A stretch of 64,000 nucleotides of DNA from Melitaea cinxia (Eukaryota; Arthropoda; Insecta; Lepidoptera; Nymphalidae). Below the pieces are notes generated by a model. It was given only the letters and a program-made list of their open reading frames with translations. It did no database searches and was not told the origin of the DNA. Where the stretch lies: contig NC_059415.1 of the NCBI RefSeq assembly GCF_905220565.1, positions 2,524,001 through 2,588,000 on the forward strand. Reading direction: 5' to 3'. Below, piece after piece: positions 1-11,492 of this stretch. Numbering within the stretch: the stretch's first letter is position 1; every line of letters begins with the position of its first letter. A program made the position numbers and the translations under genes.

Positions 1-163
1 CGGCTCATACTTGATGGTAAGCGATTACCGTAACTTATAGATGTCTGCAACATCAGAAGCATCGCATACGCGTTGCCGACACGTATCCTCTATTCCCCCT
101 AGGAGCTCTGGTCATCTTACTTACAAACAGGAACTCAACACTGCTTGAAAGCAGTATTATTTA

Positions 164-333
164 AACAATTTGAATATCATATCAAAAATTGACCGCTCCA
201 GCGGGATTCGAACCCGCGTCTCCGACTGACCGTGTCGGCGCTCTAGCCAATTAAGCTATGGAACGATGTACCCGCTAGAGCGAAATTTTTGATATGATGA
301 TTTTTATTTTCGGTTTAAGCGAACCGTGGCGCG
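164..333 (-). mobile_element. tRNA-containing short element with 15-bp target duplication
   Basis: The insertion interrupts F-A and is bracketed by AAGCAGTATTATTTA at 149-163 and 334-348, an exact 15-bp target site duplication. That length fits LINE-type retroposition, hence a SINE. The tRNA-like part (193-265) is flanked by inverted arms: ATCATATCAAAAATT on the left and AATTTTTGATATGAT on the right. On the minus strand the order is a GC-containing leader, arm, tRNA, arm, duplication. Confidence 0.75.
193..265 (-). tRNA. tRNA-like sequence with complete cloverleaf, probably a SINE head
   Basis: Read on the minus strand, all four stems pair: acceptor CGTTCCA/TGGAGCG (one G.U), D stem GCTT/GAGC, anticodon stem CCGAC/GTCGG, T stem GCGGG/CCCGC. 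The T loop is TTCGAAT and box B is GGTTCGAATCC. The anticodon loop is ACGGTCA. By position this gives anticodon GGT (Thr), but position 33 is C instead of the near-universal T, and eukaryotes normally use AGT for this Thr box. It is therefore more likely a retroposon-borne tRNA derivative than a working tRNA gene. Confidence 0.6.
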
Positions 334-432
334 AAGCAGTATTATTTAGCTGTGATCTTCTGTAAGGTCGAGGTACTCCGTACTACTTCAGTCGGGTTGC
401 TCCATATTTTGAGCAGGAAATTTCTTGCTATG

Positions 433-1713
433 CCCTACCGCAATTTGCTTATTAACATATATTATTAACGTAATATGGAATATTTTAATTGTGCCCGGTA
501 ATAAGAGTATTTTCGAAAGTATTTTAGGATGTGATCCGATTTTATTTCTAGAATGATTTCGTACATATTAGAAAATGGACTTAGTTTTGATTTGAATTAA
601 AAGTAAAGAGTAATATTAACTAATGTATCAGTTGTCTACGAAATACCATGAAATATATATTCGTTTTTGACGTGCTTTTTTTTTACTTATATTTCATTAC
701 TATTGTATAACTGTGTTTATACGTCTATTTTCGTAATATATTATTTATATGAGCACAAGAAACATTAGCTTTGTAAAAATTTTAAAGAAACGCGCAAATT
801 TGAAAAACGCAAATGTATCAGCGGCCTTAATACCAAATCATTTATGAACTATAATACATTTCTTACGTTACTTTCGCGTTCCATTACACGCATGTAAGAC
901 TAGTGGAAACTAATATCCGGAAAAAAATCCAAAATACGACATTAATAGCGTAACGAAATATTGTTCACCTTTTACATTAATTACTTAAATCTTTATAAGA
1001 AGTAATTAATTGTATTATAATACCTTTTTATTTAGATAAATGAGTCAATATAGGTCTACATACAAAACTAAGTTAGTCTTCACTTAAGCCTTTTTAACTT
1101 CTATTTCTTAACGATTTGACCTTTATCGAACATTTCTTTTACTTTTATTAGGAACATGGATGTTTTACAAAGAAATTTGTAACCAAGGTATATTTTTTGC
1201 TTGCGGCCTTTATGATGTTCTTTCGCTGTAATTAATCAAGTATGTAACACGTATTATAGAATTTATTACCAATGTGTGACAATCATGATTGACGTAATAT
1301 AGAATCTGCTCGTAACGACCGTCATAATAATCAATTTCGCTTGCTTTCGTCACTGTTAAAGTTCTGTACAGTCACTATTTGTAATTGCATGGTCATTCAA
1401 ACATTGTTGGGTGAAGATGAGTCTACATACTTTTATATTACCTGTCAGAAATTATGTATGATCACTATTTTGATAATGACTTGGTTGCAAGGTAGTTTGT
1501 AAATGAATGGTTGGTTAAGGCGTGTGCATAATAGCTGTTTTAGTATATAATTTGTTTTTATGAGTAAATTAGATGTTTAGTAGGACATTAATAGTAATAT
1601 TTAAAACGTCTTAATTATAATAGAAGTATGGATAAGTGCATTTTGACTTTGTTATGTAACTAAGATGGCAATTTTTTTATTATTTATGCTGCCGTAATTA
1701 ACGGCATTATAGC
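433..1713. other. AT-rich stretch, no gene seen
   Basis: Unstructured AT-rich DNA with frequent stops in all frames. No recognised repeat family, exon or RNA gene. It could be intron or intergenic. Confidence 0.6.
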
Positions 1714-1928
1714 GTCCGATTTTAATGATTCTTGTTTTAATAGAAAGCTGATGGTTGTCATGTAGTCCTATTTTAATTTGATTGAAATCTGATGACTAGT
1801 TCTTGAGTAATCTTTGATAGCGCGTATTTACTTGTCCATTATTTCGTCTACTTAGTTGTATTACTTGTTTACTTGTCGATGTAATTGAAGTCGTTTTTTT
1901 TTCGCTTGCGAACAAACACAATTATTTG
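1714..1928 (+). mobile_element. F-B repeat, 3' half
   Basis: It carries the right half of F-B: GAAAGCTGATGGTTGTCATG, the CTTGAGTAATCTTTGATA block, TTACTTGTCGATGTAATTG, then GAAGTCG, a T run and the terminal GCGAACAAACACAATTA. The left half with AACCGACTTC is absent. Confidence 0.75.
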
Positions 1929-1989
1929 TTCTGAAAATTACTAGATAGGAAATAATATATCCTTATGCTTACCAAAGCATAATAAATTT

Positions 1990-2115
1990 TAAATCGTTAA
2001 GTTAGAATTAATCGGCCGTCAATGCGAGCGGCGCCTAACGACCGACTTCCTATATTAACGTATGACGCGTGTCGATCGCGTGCGGTGCGTCGCGACGCTG
2101 AACGCGTTTTCACTC
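1990..2115. other. Short CpG-rich block
   Basis: The surroundings are strongly AT-rich, but this segment is dense in CG dinucleotides (CGATCGCG, GCGTCGCGACG, AACGCG). It ends just before an F-B copy at 2141. The only frame over it (ATG at 2062) soon enters F-B sequence, so it is not taken as coding. It could be a small promoter or first exon, or an unrecognised repeat. Confidence 0.3.
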
Positions 2116-2236
2116 TCACTAATAAAATGCTCTTACTTTTTAACCGACTTCGAAAAAGGAGAAGGATGCGACTGTATTTTTTTACTTACGTTACCACATA
2201 ATTTTTTACTGGGTAGACCGATCCCGATAATTTTTT

Positions 2237-2430
2237 TGAAGTAAAACTTTTTTACGCACGCTTGACTAGAGTGAAGCTGGTGGAATGCGTAAAGAGAGCG
2301 TTACAAAGACTGTAATCGGGCGAGGCGAATGGAAGTTAGAGGGAGATATAAGTTAAAGAAGATAGAAAGAGAGAGAGTTGCGTTTTGTAAGTTTTACTTA
2401 GTCGTGTGTCGTGTGGTCTAAAGCACAACC

Positions 2431-2431
<1 letters not shown>
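2237..2431 (+). mobile_element. F-C short TIR element nested in F-B
   Basis: It begins TGAAGTAAAACTTTTTTACG and contains GCGTTACAAAGACTGTAATC and the GGGCGAGGCGAA block. It ends GTTTTACTTAGTCGTG, then TGGTCTAAAGCACAACCG. It sits in the internal T tract of F-B. The same family occurs at 7061, 12481, 21990 and 37888. Confidence 0.75.

Positions 2432-2483
<52 letters not shown>
2432..2483 (+). repeat. Poly-T tract, 52 bases
   Basis: An uninterrupted run of T at the junction between the nested F-C element and the resumption of F-B. Other F-C copies end in much shorter T runs, so this one has expanded or absorbed the host T tract. Confidence 0.95.
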
Positions 2484-2486
<3 letters not shown>

Positions 2487-2670
2487 TCATCGAAAGGTGG
2501 TCGTGTCATGTGGTCTCATTTAAATTTGATCGAAATCTGCTGATAACTTTTTGAATTATCTCTAAATTTTTTTAATATTTACTTGACTATTTTTTTCGTC
2601 TGCCTACGGCGTATTTACTGGTCGATGTAATTGCAGTCGGTTTTTTAGTTTGCGAGCAAACACAATTATT

Positions 2671-5297
2671 CATATCTATCTATAGGTATAAGTAAAAATT
2701 AATAGCTAAATGGCTGTGCTGTAATAAGGAACGTCATGAATACTAGCCGATTTTTTAGTTTTCTAATGCTAATACTTTGTAAAACGTTTTTAAGAAATGA
2801 AAATTAAAAAAGATACAGGTGAAGAAAATTTAAAAATTTCAATTAGACAATGTAACGGTTATTTAAATTTGACGCGAGTCAGTTACTAATATGGATTATT
2901 TGTTTTATGTTTTATTTATATAATTAGACCAATATAATAAGAAATAATAAATTATGTTACGAATTTGAGATATGACCACACTGACGATGTCAATGTAACT
3001 TGTTATATGAATGGAAGTTAAGTAAAAAAATAAATATTTAATACCATAACTAAAATCCACGTTATTTTCTTAAAGTCAAAGAAAAATTTTTTTCTGGATG
3101 AAAATAAATATTAAAATGTAACGCTAATTTTTTTAAACCTGTTTTTCCAGATAATTCGAAACGCCTCCCGATTTGATTTTTCCTGGCAAATAACTTGGAA
3201 GCAATAACTTTGATTATGTCTTTTTATAACTATTTATTGGTATTTTGAAATAGTATTATATAATAAATTTGAAATGAAATCGAACTCTCGAACCAATAAT
3301 TTCACGTCGACGCTATCTTATCAATAGTTTCTATTTAAATGTAAAATGTGAAAAAAATGTGATGAAAAAAGTTTTTCCTTTATAATACAATTTTTTTAAA
3401 AAAAAAGCACGAGACACCATCACCGCACAAATTAAAAAAAAATTACTCACAATGAATTCCATTTTTTTTTATTCACAAACAAAAAACAATATTCCAAGTA
3501 GTTCCACGTATGAATGCAAATTATTTTATAGGCGCGTGCCAACTTATACCGCAGAAATACTTAATTCTGCTCACCCCTCTCTTTGAGTAATGTCTAATTC
3601 GTATTAAGCGATATGGAAGCTTATTACGAGAGTATGAGAGAAGAACAAGTGCATATGTATTGCTATATGTATTGAATTTTTTTAATTTGTAAATTTTTTT
3701 CGTCTTCGAAATTCAAATGTTCGAAATAATTTGTGTAGATTTTTTTATTTAGTGAAAAAGAAAACATAATGGATGGATAGTTCTAAAATTAAAAACGTTT
3801 GCATGCATTTTATAACATGAAATATGACTATACTTATTTGTCACGTAAAATTAAGAGAAGTAACAACTACACATATATTTATAAAATACAATACAGATAC
3901 ACATTAAATTAACGCGTTTCTAAAATACTTCAATTTTTTTTTTCGCATTTGATTTTAATAAATTAAATACAACAAAAATTATACATATAACGAATGGCTT
4001 ATGTGACTGACTTAAATTATAAAGATTTTAGTTTTAAAAATGTGATTCGCTGAAAAAATTAAAACATAAAAATAATACTGTCAATATAAAAATGTACCCA
4101 TGTCGAAAAAAAAAACAAACTTGATAAATGTTAATCAATACTTTTTGGATTTTAGTATCATTTTAAGCAATTATAATGCTGAGATTATTCTAATTTTATA
4201 ACGCTGATAAAATTCAAGTTGTTATTATTGGTGTTCACATCGAAACTTGATTTCTATAAAAATAAGAAGCCGTCTAATTTTAATGATATTAAATCAACGT
4301 CCAGAAGTAATTCATTTGTGTCAGTAGTAAATCACTTAAAATACAACTAATAAGCGGTAATAAATGGAAACGGTGACAGCGCGAGTGATGTGGAACACGC
4401 AAATGTTGACTCGATTAGCTAATGATCGGTCAATAAAGTTTTCCACATTGTTTTTCGTATGGAGCTAATATATGTATCACCGGATGTGTCAGTTTATCCG
4501 GATTAAATGCAAATGTTAAAAAAGATTATTGTTTTTTTTTCTGGTATATACATAAGTGTATAATCGGCTTCGCTCGGGTTTTCTTAGCTTAGAAATAACT
4601 GCTCTAAAAAATCACTAAACATTTTTTACATTAGACAAAGAGGGTTTATTCAATAATTGCTATATGTATATAGCTTTGCAAGTGGGTTTTATATATTAAT
4701 CAAAATATAACAACAAATGGTTACAGATTACCGAATACACTTTCTGACATTATGAAGTTTATATTAGAAAATTTTTGTTTCTGTATGGTAATTTTTTCAT
4801 ATTTAATTAATAGATTAGTATAAAACAAAGAACTGCCCGATATAAATGTACGTTTTAAAATATGTGTGAAATTTTTTCGCAGTTAGTAATAGAATTCCTA
4901 ATGAGTTATATAAAATCGATCTAATTAACAAATTAATGTAAAACATTTGTGGTCTGTATTAAATTTTGATAAAATTACTTTCTCAAATTATACTGGGCAA
5001 TAATGGACAGACCAAAATGTTGATTTACGTTGATTTATAAGCGTTTTAATGAATAATTTAAAATATTTTAATAAAATTTCACGATATCTTCAAAAATGCT
5101 ACAGAAACAAGCCTCATCGTGATTGTGTTGTATAATTTTCGGTATTTTAAATATTAGATTGATGTATAATAAATCTGTCAACTATGAAATTAACTCTTAA
5201 ATTTTACGAAAAAGATTATTTCTTTTTAGAAAACAGGGTTTCTATATGAAATATATTTATGTATTTTACAAATGTCACTTAAAATGAACTACTACTA
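2671..5297. other. AT-rich stretch, no gene seen
   Basis: More than 2.6 kb with no recognised exon, RNA gene or repeat family. Short A and T runs are common and all frames close quickly. Confidence 0.6.
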
Positions 5298-5556
5298 ACT
5301 GAGGTAGGGCACAGCAGGAAATTTCCTGCTCAAAATATGGAGTATCCCGACTGGAGAAGTACCTTACACAAGATCACAGCTAAATAATATTGTTAGCAGT
5401 ATTGTGTTCTTGTTGGTGAGTTAGGTGACCAGAGCTCCTGGGGCGAATTAGAGATAGGGTCGACAACGCGCTTGCGATGTGTCTGGTGTTGCCAGTCATC
5501 TATAAGCTACGGTAATCGCTTACCATCAGGTGAGCCGTACGCTTCTTTGGCGACCA
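5298..5556 (-). mobile_element. F-A repeat, minus orientation
   Basis: In reverse it shows GAGGTAGGGCACAGCAGG, AAATTTCCTGCTCAAAATAT, GGTGACCAGAGCTCCTGG, GACAACGCGCTTGCGATG and GGTAATCGCTTACCATCAGG, the full family landmarks in order. Near complete. Confidence 0.85.
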
Positions 5557-5661
5557 ACTTATATGTATAAAAAAAATGAATTTAAATTTTTTTTTTCCAG
5601 TGGACTTCAATAGTTATTTTGAAGAATTCTACAAAATATATAATTATTTTTTAATTAATTA

Positions 5662-5972
5662 ATCATCATCATCATCATTATCGTTACAGCCTATACAGTT
5701 CACTGCTGGACATATGCCTCCACAAGTTTACGCCAAAAATAACGTGAACTCATGTGTTTTGCCCATAGTCACCACGCTGGGCAGGCGGGTTGGTGACCGC
5801 AGTACTGGCTTTGTTGCACAGAAGACGCTGCTGCCCGTCTTCGGCCTGTGTATTTCAAAGCCAGCAGTTAGATGTTTATCCCGCCACCGGTCGGCTTTTT
5901 AAGATCCAAGGTGGTAGCGGAAATGTGTTATCCCTTAGTCGCCTCTTACGACACCCACGGGAAGAGATTAAT
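5662..5972 (+). mobile_element. F-D repeat, near full length
   Basis: It starts with an (ATC)n run, then GCCTATACAGTTCACTGCTG, GCCCATAGTCACCACGCTGG, GCAGGCGGGTTGGTGACCGC, a GACGCTGCTGCCCGTCTTCG block and CGCCTCTTACGACACCCACG. Two overlapping frames of about 60 codons run across it, but the same peptide appears in every copy of the repeat, so they are not host genes. Confidence 0.85.
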
Positions 5973-6070
5973 ATGATTAATTAATATGATCCTATTATTG
6001 ACAAGGAATGTAGATTCTGCTAAGAAATATCAACTTCAACGTTTACATAAAATGACTACTTTTATTATCA

Positions 6071-6252
6071 TATAATACTATGCCATTGTTTTATGAATTC
6101 CACTTTGTAAACTTCCTCACAGCTTCTCTTTTCTATGCTTTGTCCTGCACTCAAAGCTGGTCTGGAAGATATCGCTATTTAGCAATAAGTAGTCTTTTGT
6201 ACATCTAACTTTATATGTCGTAACTCTGGTTTGTTTCTTTGTGGTGTAGGTG
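6071..6252 (+). mobile_element. LINE 3'-tail fragment (CR1/Jockey-like)
   Basis: It resembles the 3' UTR of the LINE at 19140-19845: TTCTCTTTTCTATGCTTTGT, TGGTCTGGAAGATATCGC, TTTTGTACATC and TTTCTTTGTGGTGTA. The ORF and the poly-A-like end are missing. Confidence 0.6.
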
Positions 6253-6508
6253 ACCTGTATCGTATAACAGTTGTCAATTAAAAAAGAATATAACTACTGT
6301 TTACTTTCATAGTTGACCAAATTCTACGAATCTTTCAAGACCAAATAAACCTGTTACGTGTATTGTCACTAGTGCAACTGTGTATTAGTTACAACAATTA
6401 ACCACATGACGTATTGACGTGTCAACACGGTATCCGGGAAATAAAAAAGTTAATATACGTCGACAGTGCCGCTAGTATTGTAGAACGTGTGTTTGTTTTT
6501 ATTAGCTA

Positions 6509-6787
6509 CTAGCTGTGCCCGCGACTTCGTCCGCGTGGAATTTGACAAAAAAGTTATTGTTCAGTTCGCAGAGTTATAAAATAAATAAATTTCTAAAACA
6601 AAAAGTAGCCTAAGCTACTTTTTACTACATCAGTTATCTGCCAGTGAAAGTCCCGTCAAACACACACAAAAATTGCAAAAAATGTTATTTTGGTATATAT
6701 ATGTATCGTGTATACATTCATATGCATTTAATAAAAACTTATTTCAATATTACAAACAGACACTCCAATTTTATTTATTTGTATAGA
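6509..6787 (-). mobile_element. Non-autonomous Helitron (Hel), minus orientation
   Basis: On the minus strand it begins TCTATACAAATAAATAAAAT and ends CGCGGGCACAGCTAG followed by T, with an A before the TC. This fits the Helitron hallmarks: TC start, CTAG end preceded by a short palindrome (CGCGGACGAAGTCGCG), and insertion between A and T. It lacks any Rep/helicase coding region. Confidence 0.75.
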
Positions 6788-6911
6788 TTTGGTGTTGATT
6801 AATACGTGTTGACTAAGGACTTTCTTTAACCTACTAGACTGGCATTTTTTCGTGCTTATCCGTGAATATTCGTCCTATATATCTTTTTAGGATTTCTTCA
6901 TTTACATTAAT

Positions 6912-7000
6912 ACATTTCTTTTGTGTCTCTGGTGTATTTGGCACTGAATCAGCATCCACTCTAGAATCGTGGGTTCGATTTTTAATTTTGGGTGTAATAT
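6912..7000 (+). mobile_element. Possible SINE head remnant
   Basis: TCTCTGGTGTATTTGGCACT followed about 40 bases later by GTGGGTTCGAT gives box A/box B-like motifs in tRNA spacing, resembling the head at 13388. No family tail follows. Confidence 0.3.
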
Positions 7001-7060
7001 TTATGTTGTATGTATTTATCTTGAAGATAAAGTTTTGTATATAACTCGTCTTTTATATTA

Positions 7061-7295
7061 AAGTAAAACTTTTTTACGTACGCTTGACTTGGGAATTAAG
7101 CTGGCGAATGCGTGACGAGAGCGTTACAAAAAGAGTGATCGGGCGAGGCGAACAGACCAAGAGAGAGAGAAGTGCGAGTAGACATTTTCTTTCTCTCTTC
7201 CTCTCATAGCCAGTTACGTTTTGTATGTCTAAGACCGGTGCAGGCCTATTGTGCAGAAGTTTTACTTCAGTCGTGTGGTCTAAAGCACACTTGTT
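7061..7295 (+). mobile_element. F-C short TIR element
   Basis: It shows AAGTAAAACTTTTTTACGTA at the left and AGAAGTTTTACTTCAGTCGT at the right, forming inverted ends, then GTGGTCTAAAGCACAC. The centre contains the purine-rich GAGAGAGAGAAGTGCGAG and CATAGCCAGTTACGTTTTG landmarks. Confidence 0.8.
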
Positions 7296-10011
7296 AATAT
7301 TATAACATGGCACAAAGATGTCTAACTTACGTAGAAGGCCGTGTATATGTTAAATACATTTATTTATTTTACTTCAATAGTAGACACGAATAATACATAC
7401 AAGAAACTAAATTGTTGTATTGTCGATTTGTGTGTGTAAAATATGTATTACAACATACACACTCACACACACATATAACAATTTTTTGTTCACGATTTTT
7501 AATGATTTTTACATTAAATTTTCAAGTACTTTAAAATAATTATGTGATATAAAATTTAATAAAGTGCTTACTTTTTATTTCTTTACACAACCGTCTTGCG
7601 AAATTAATTTATTAGATGAGTCTGTCTATTTATGTTTACGTAATATTTGCAATGTACAGTCTTGAGTATACGTTGTTATAGATAATATTTCTAAATATCT
7701 GTAAATATATTTTATTGCTTTCTATAATACAAACAACAAACACAGTCATAGTTTATACATGTACTACACGTATGTACATTTATTTATAAACTATTACGTT
7801 TAATTTTTTTTCTCATATATGTATCCAATACATAAATCTCTGCATAACGTCCAATATCCAAGAGTGTTGTTCAAGATTTTCACATGATAATTGTTTGTGC
7901 ATACACTTAGGAACATGATCGGCGAAAACTGAGTGAAAGAATAATTTATACCGAACAAGCGATTCGAAAAAGGAACTTAGCAAAAATTCTTTAAAATGTA
8001 GTGACATAAGCAAATTTCTGTTTTAATCTTAATAATTCATGTGTATAGATAGAAACGTTTCGCACGTGTCTGTACATATAGTGTAAACTTTCATTTTTAT
8101 TGTCATTAAATTTAGATAAATATTATGTCTTAATTATAACGAAATAAATGATAATAATTATAGAGCTTACATCACCGTAAATAAACGAAGAACAGAATGT
8201 TCTTCATCTGTGTAAATAATATGACTGCAATTTAGAATTACTTTATACCTAGTAAACGATTACTGATACTTGAAAACGAGTGTTAAAAACCTATTCGCTG
8301 CGCCAATGGCGCAAAATAAATTATTTCGCTGGGTAAATTGCTCTACTAAGAGTAATGATCATTTCAAGTGGTTGTAACTAGTGCGACAAAATATTTTACG
8401 TGCTCTCCAGACAAGAATAAGGTAGAACCCAAAAGTATCAGACAATTAATAATTATGTATTTGTATAATATAACATCCGTTCTGAATACGATACGAACTG
8501 CTCTTCTTGATAACGCGATGTCAACTGGTGCATGCATTAGTGGTCGCGTCGTCGATTCTCGGACATAAATATTTGTGTAGGCTATATACATGGATATTTC
8601 AGTCAGAGCGTTTTTAGTTTTGTGTGTTTTTTGTGTTTTCAGATTTCCAATAAAGTATCTGGATTAGGGTTGTTGTGAGGACATTAGCCATGTGTGGCGT
8701 TTAGTTTATTATATGTAAGCAAACAAGTTTAAATGCACAAAACACAACTCGTATTAGGTTTTATATTAAATTTTCGTAATTGTTCTTTTATATAGTAACG
8801 TTCGCCACTTAACGCGCGTGCGTTATGTATGAATATAATTTACTTTCAAATCGTTACCGTGTTATGATTGATGTTGTCTTATCGACGGATCTAATTACTG
8901 TACCGGAAAATTAACCACGGATCTTCGATTGTTGGAAACTACATATATTATCATTTAAATTGTGTATTAATAATTACTACGAAGTTTTGTTTATAACCCA
9001 AATTTTGCTGAAAAAATAATTATGAGTATTATTTTGATAGTATTTTTTTAAATATTATATTGTATTTTTTTTAAATAACGGAAATTGAAATCATCATGGC
9101 ATCCGTGACTATGGCCAGCGCTCTTAAAACTATAGTTTATTTCATCAGTCTATGTGTATCTTGGCCGCAAATTATAACATAACTATTGAAGTCATTCGAA
9201 TGAACTTGGTATGATTTGAGTATATGTGGTACGGAGGTAGAAAACGAGGTAATTTTTTATTCTAAAATTCAATCCGGTTCCGTTGAATGTAGGAGCAGGA
9301 GTTGAAAGTCCCAGATACAGCTTGTAAACAATTATTTCTCATGTAAAAAGAAAAAAAAAATTCCCTGGTTATTGAATAAGTAAACAAACTTAATATCTGT
9401 AATATTAGAGATTTGTACTACATAACCACCGAGCTAATCGGTCGTCGAGTGATGAATATTTACGAAACACACTAGTTTGTATGAGGCTTAGTAAATCATT
9501 AGATCTTCACGCTTATTACTAAAATATCCGGAAAATGCGCATACGGTTGATCGTAATACTTAAGCAACGTAATTCTATTCTACCGTCCAGTGAACAAACA
9601 CCTGTTAACCGATAAACGAATAATTCTTACTTTTTAATACAAATTGTATTATTTATAATTCGAAATAAGTTATAATATTGTCTATTGTTTTTAAGGTATG
9701 ATATGTTAATGTAAGGTATAAATGTTTAAAAAATTAAAATACACGTTCGTCGTTCTTAAAATAGGATTTTTTATAAGTCAGGGTTAATGTAAGTGATTTA
9801 CTTACAAATTTTTATTTTTGAACTTAACATCCTTTCGTTCTTAGAACGTTCTAATTATGTTTCGAACGAGTTTGAATCGTAATAATGTAATTTGATTTTA
9901 AAAACTACATAACATGACTATAGCGACTTGTAATAACGTAAGTGGAGTAATTTCAATCATAGCAAAATTTTGTTTAATAAAGTTATATAATGAAGTTAGA
10001 ACTAACATATA
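7296..10011. other. AT-rich stretch, no gene seen
   Basis: No exon or known repeat was recognised. A small CA/TG-rich patch lies near 7425-7475. Overlapping frames at 8364-8591 on both strands have no recognisable content. Confidence 0.55.
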
Positions 10012-10145
10012 ACGACGCGTTGGTGCAGCGGTCACAGTACTGGCTGTTGCGCTGTCGGTCGCGGGTTCGATCCCCGCACATGACAAACATATAGGCCATA
10101 CAGATGTTTGCTTACTATAACTCCCAGAGCGTTTGTGTTTGTGTA
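10012..10145 (+). mobile_element. F-E SINE, 5' (tRNA-derived) part
   Basis: Box A is TGGTGCAGCGG at 10021-10031 and box B is GGTTCGATCCC at 10064-10074, the internal RNA polymerase III promoter of a tRNA-derived SINE. GCACATGACAAACAT follows as in the full copy at 43089. The tail is missing, so it is truncated. Confidence 0.75.
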
Positions 10146-11301
10146 TTGTGTGTTTTCAGACCCGGGGTCACAAGAAAAATATATAATTCGTTTATATATT
10201 TTTCTTTAATCATTTTAAGCTAAAGCTTTTAAAGGAATTTTTAACCGTTACACAACTTTAGGCTCGTAAACGCGTAATGAGATTTTAAAATTTGAACGAT
10301 TTTTACTGAATCAGTAAGGCATAAAAGTAATAAAATTTCGTACCTTTTCGAAAATTACCTTTATATTTGTGGCCGCCAATTAAAATCCTTAATTTAGCAC
10401 ACAGATATCCTCTCGAGTATACGATGAGAAATATTTAATTGATCCAGTATCGCTTTATACACACAAGAGTGCGTACAGTGACTTTACTCATGTGGTATAG
10501 GTAAATAAATAGGTTCTCTTTCGTTGTTCTGAGTTCACTTTTGTTACTAACCTCATTGATGCAAAATCAAAAATTTTAACTATAGTTTTTATATTTATAC
10601 ATTAGGAAAATGTAAATATTTCTTGTCTTTAATATTATGAGATGGAGTAGACGGATCGTAAAGTTTTTAATTTGCTTCTGTGAGTATAGTGCTTAGTCAT
10701 GTGAAGTTAGTAGATGATGTCTGGAACCATCAAAGGTATCAAAAAATGTACCTAAAAGGTATAAAGGTGTAAAATATTAGGACATAAATATTTCTTATAA
10801 GATTGAATCAGAGAGTTTAGTTATTAGAGAGAGTTATTTTACCAAACTAATAGGATTTTTTACATATAATTTTTCTCTAATTATATTAGTATGTAGTAAT
10901 TCAAATTATCGTGTCCATAAAGGTAAACAAACACTTCAGATTTCAAATATAATTAGCGTTGGTCAGTCACAGTGGACTTAACGTTGTACAGTGTATAATT
11001 ACCCTTGCCGTTGTTAATTACATACATTATTATCTAATGTAATTATACATTATATATTATGTAGGAGATGCAGAATTATAATAATGTAATTACAATATAT
11101 TATATTTTAGAGAAAAAGCAATAAACGAAAGTAGGTTATACTTCTTGGTGTGAGTATTATTATATTTATAATACTCAAATTAAAACATGTATGTGGAACA
11201 ACACATACAGGTGAAATCCTCTACTTTACAAAACAACTGGGAACGATGGCTTTACGTACACTCGCAGACCTCTTATAAGATGGATAGACACAAAAGGACA
11301 T
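10146..11301. other. AT-rich stretch, no gene seen
   Basis: No exon or known family. Around 10990-11100 there are several TAATTACAT / ATGTAATTA words in both orientations that could fold weakly. Confidence 0.5.
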
Positions 11302-11492
11302 ATCATCATTACAGCCTATACAGTCCACTGCTGGACATAGGCCTCCACAAGTTTACGCCAAAAATAACGTGAACTCATGTGTTTTGCCCATAGTCACCAC
11401 GCTGGGTAGGCGGGTCGGTGACCGCAGGGCTGGTTTGTCGCACCGAAGACGCTGCTGCCCGTCTTTGACCTGTGTATTTCAAAGCCAGTAGT
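11302..11492 (+). mobile_element. F-D repeat, truncated
   Basis: It runs from ATCATCATTACAGCCTATAC through CACTGCTGGACATAGGCC and the CACCACGCTGGGTAGGCGGG block, and stops after TTTCAAAGCCAGTAGTT. The second half of the family is missing. Confidence 0.8.

Larger units (their letters stand above)
1..432 (+). mobile_element. F-A dispersed repeat, cut by window edge and by a SINE
   Basis: The text matches other F-A copies here (5298-5556, 18598-18876, 29528-29803): GATGGTAAGCGATTACCG near the start, the GCATCGCA..GCGTTGCCGAC block, GAGCTCTGGTCA, and the AGCAGGAAATTT..TGCCCTACC end. The left end is missing at the window boundary. A tRNA-like element (164-333) splits it. No coding capacity is seen. 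The family class is not established from sequence alone. Confidence 0.85.
2141..2670 (+). mobile_element. F-B repeat interrupted by F-C
   Basis: It opens with AACCGACTTCGAAAAAGGAG and closes with GCAGTCGG, T-rich sequence and GCGAGCAAACACAATTATT. Its continuity is broken at 2237-2483 by an F-C element plus a long T run. The sequence on both sides (..GATAATTTTTTT / ATCGAAAGGTGG..) joins as in the uninterrupted copy at 14213. Confidence 0.8.

Noticed and set aside
5790..5984. Frames here and at 33017, 46811 and 60479 share a peptide with ..LSHRR.CCPSS..
   Set aside because: The shared peptide is simply the F-D repeat read in one frame; copies are truncated at different points and lack a conserved start.
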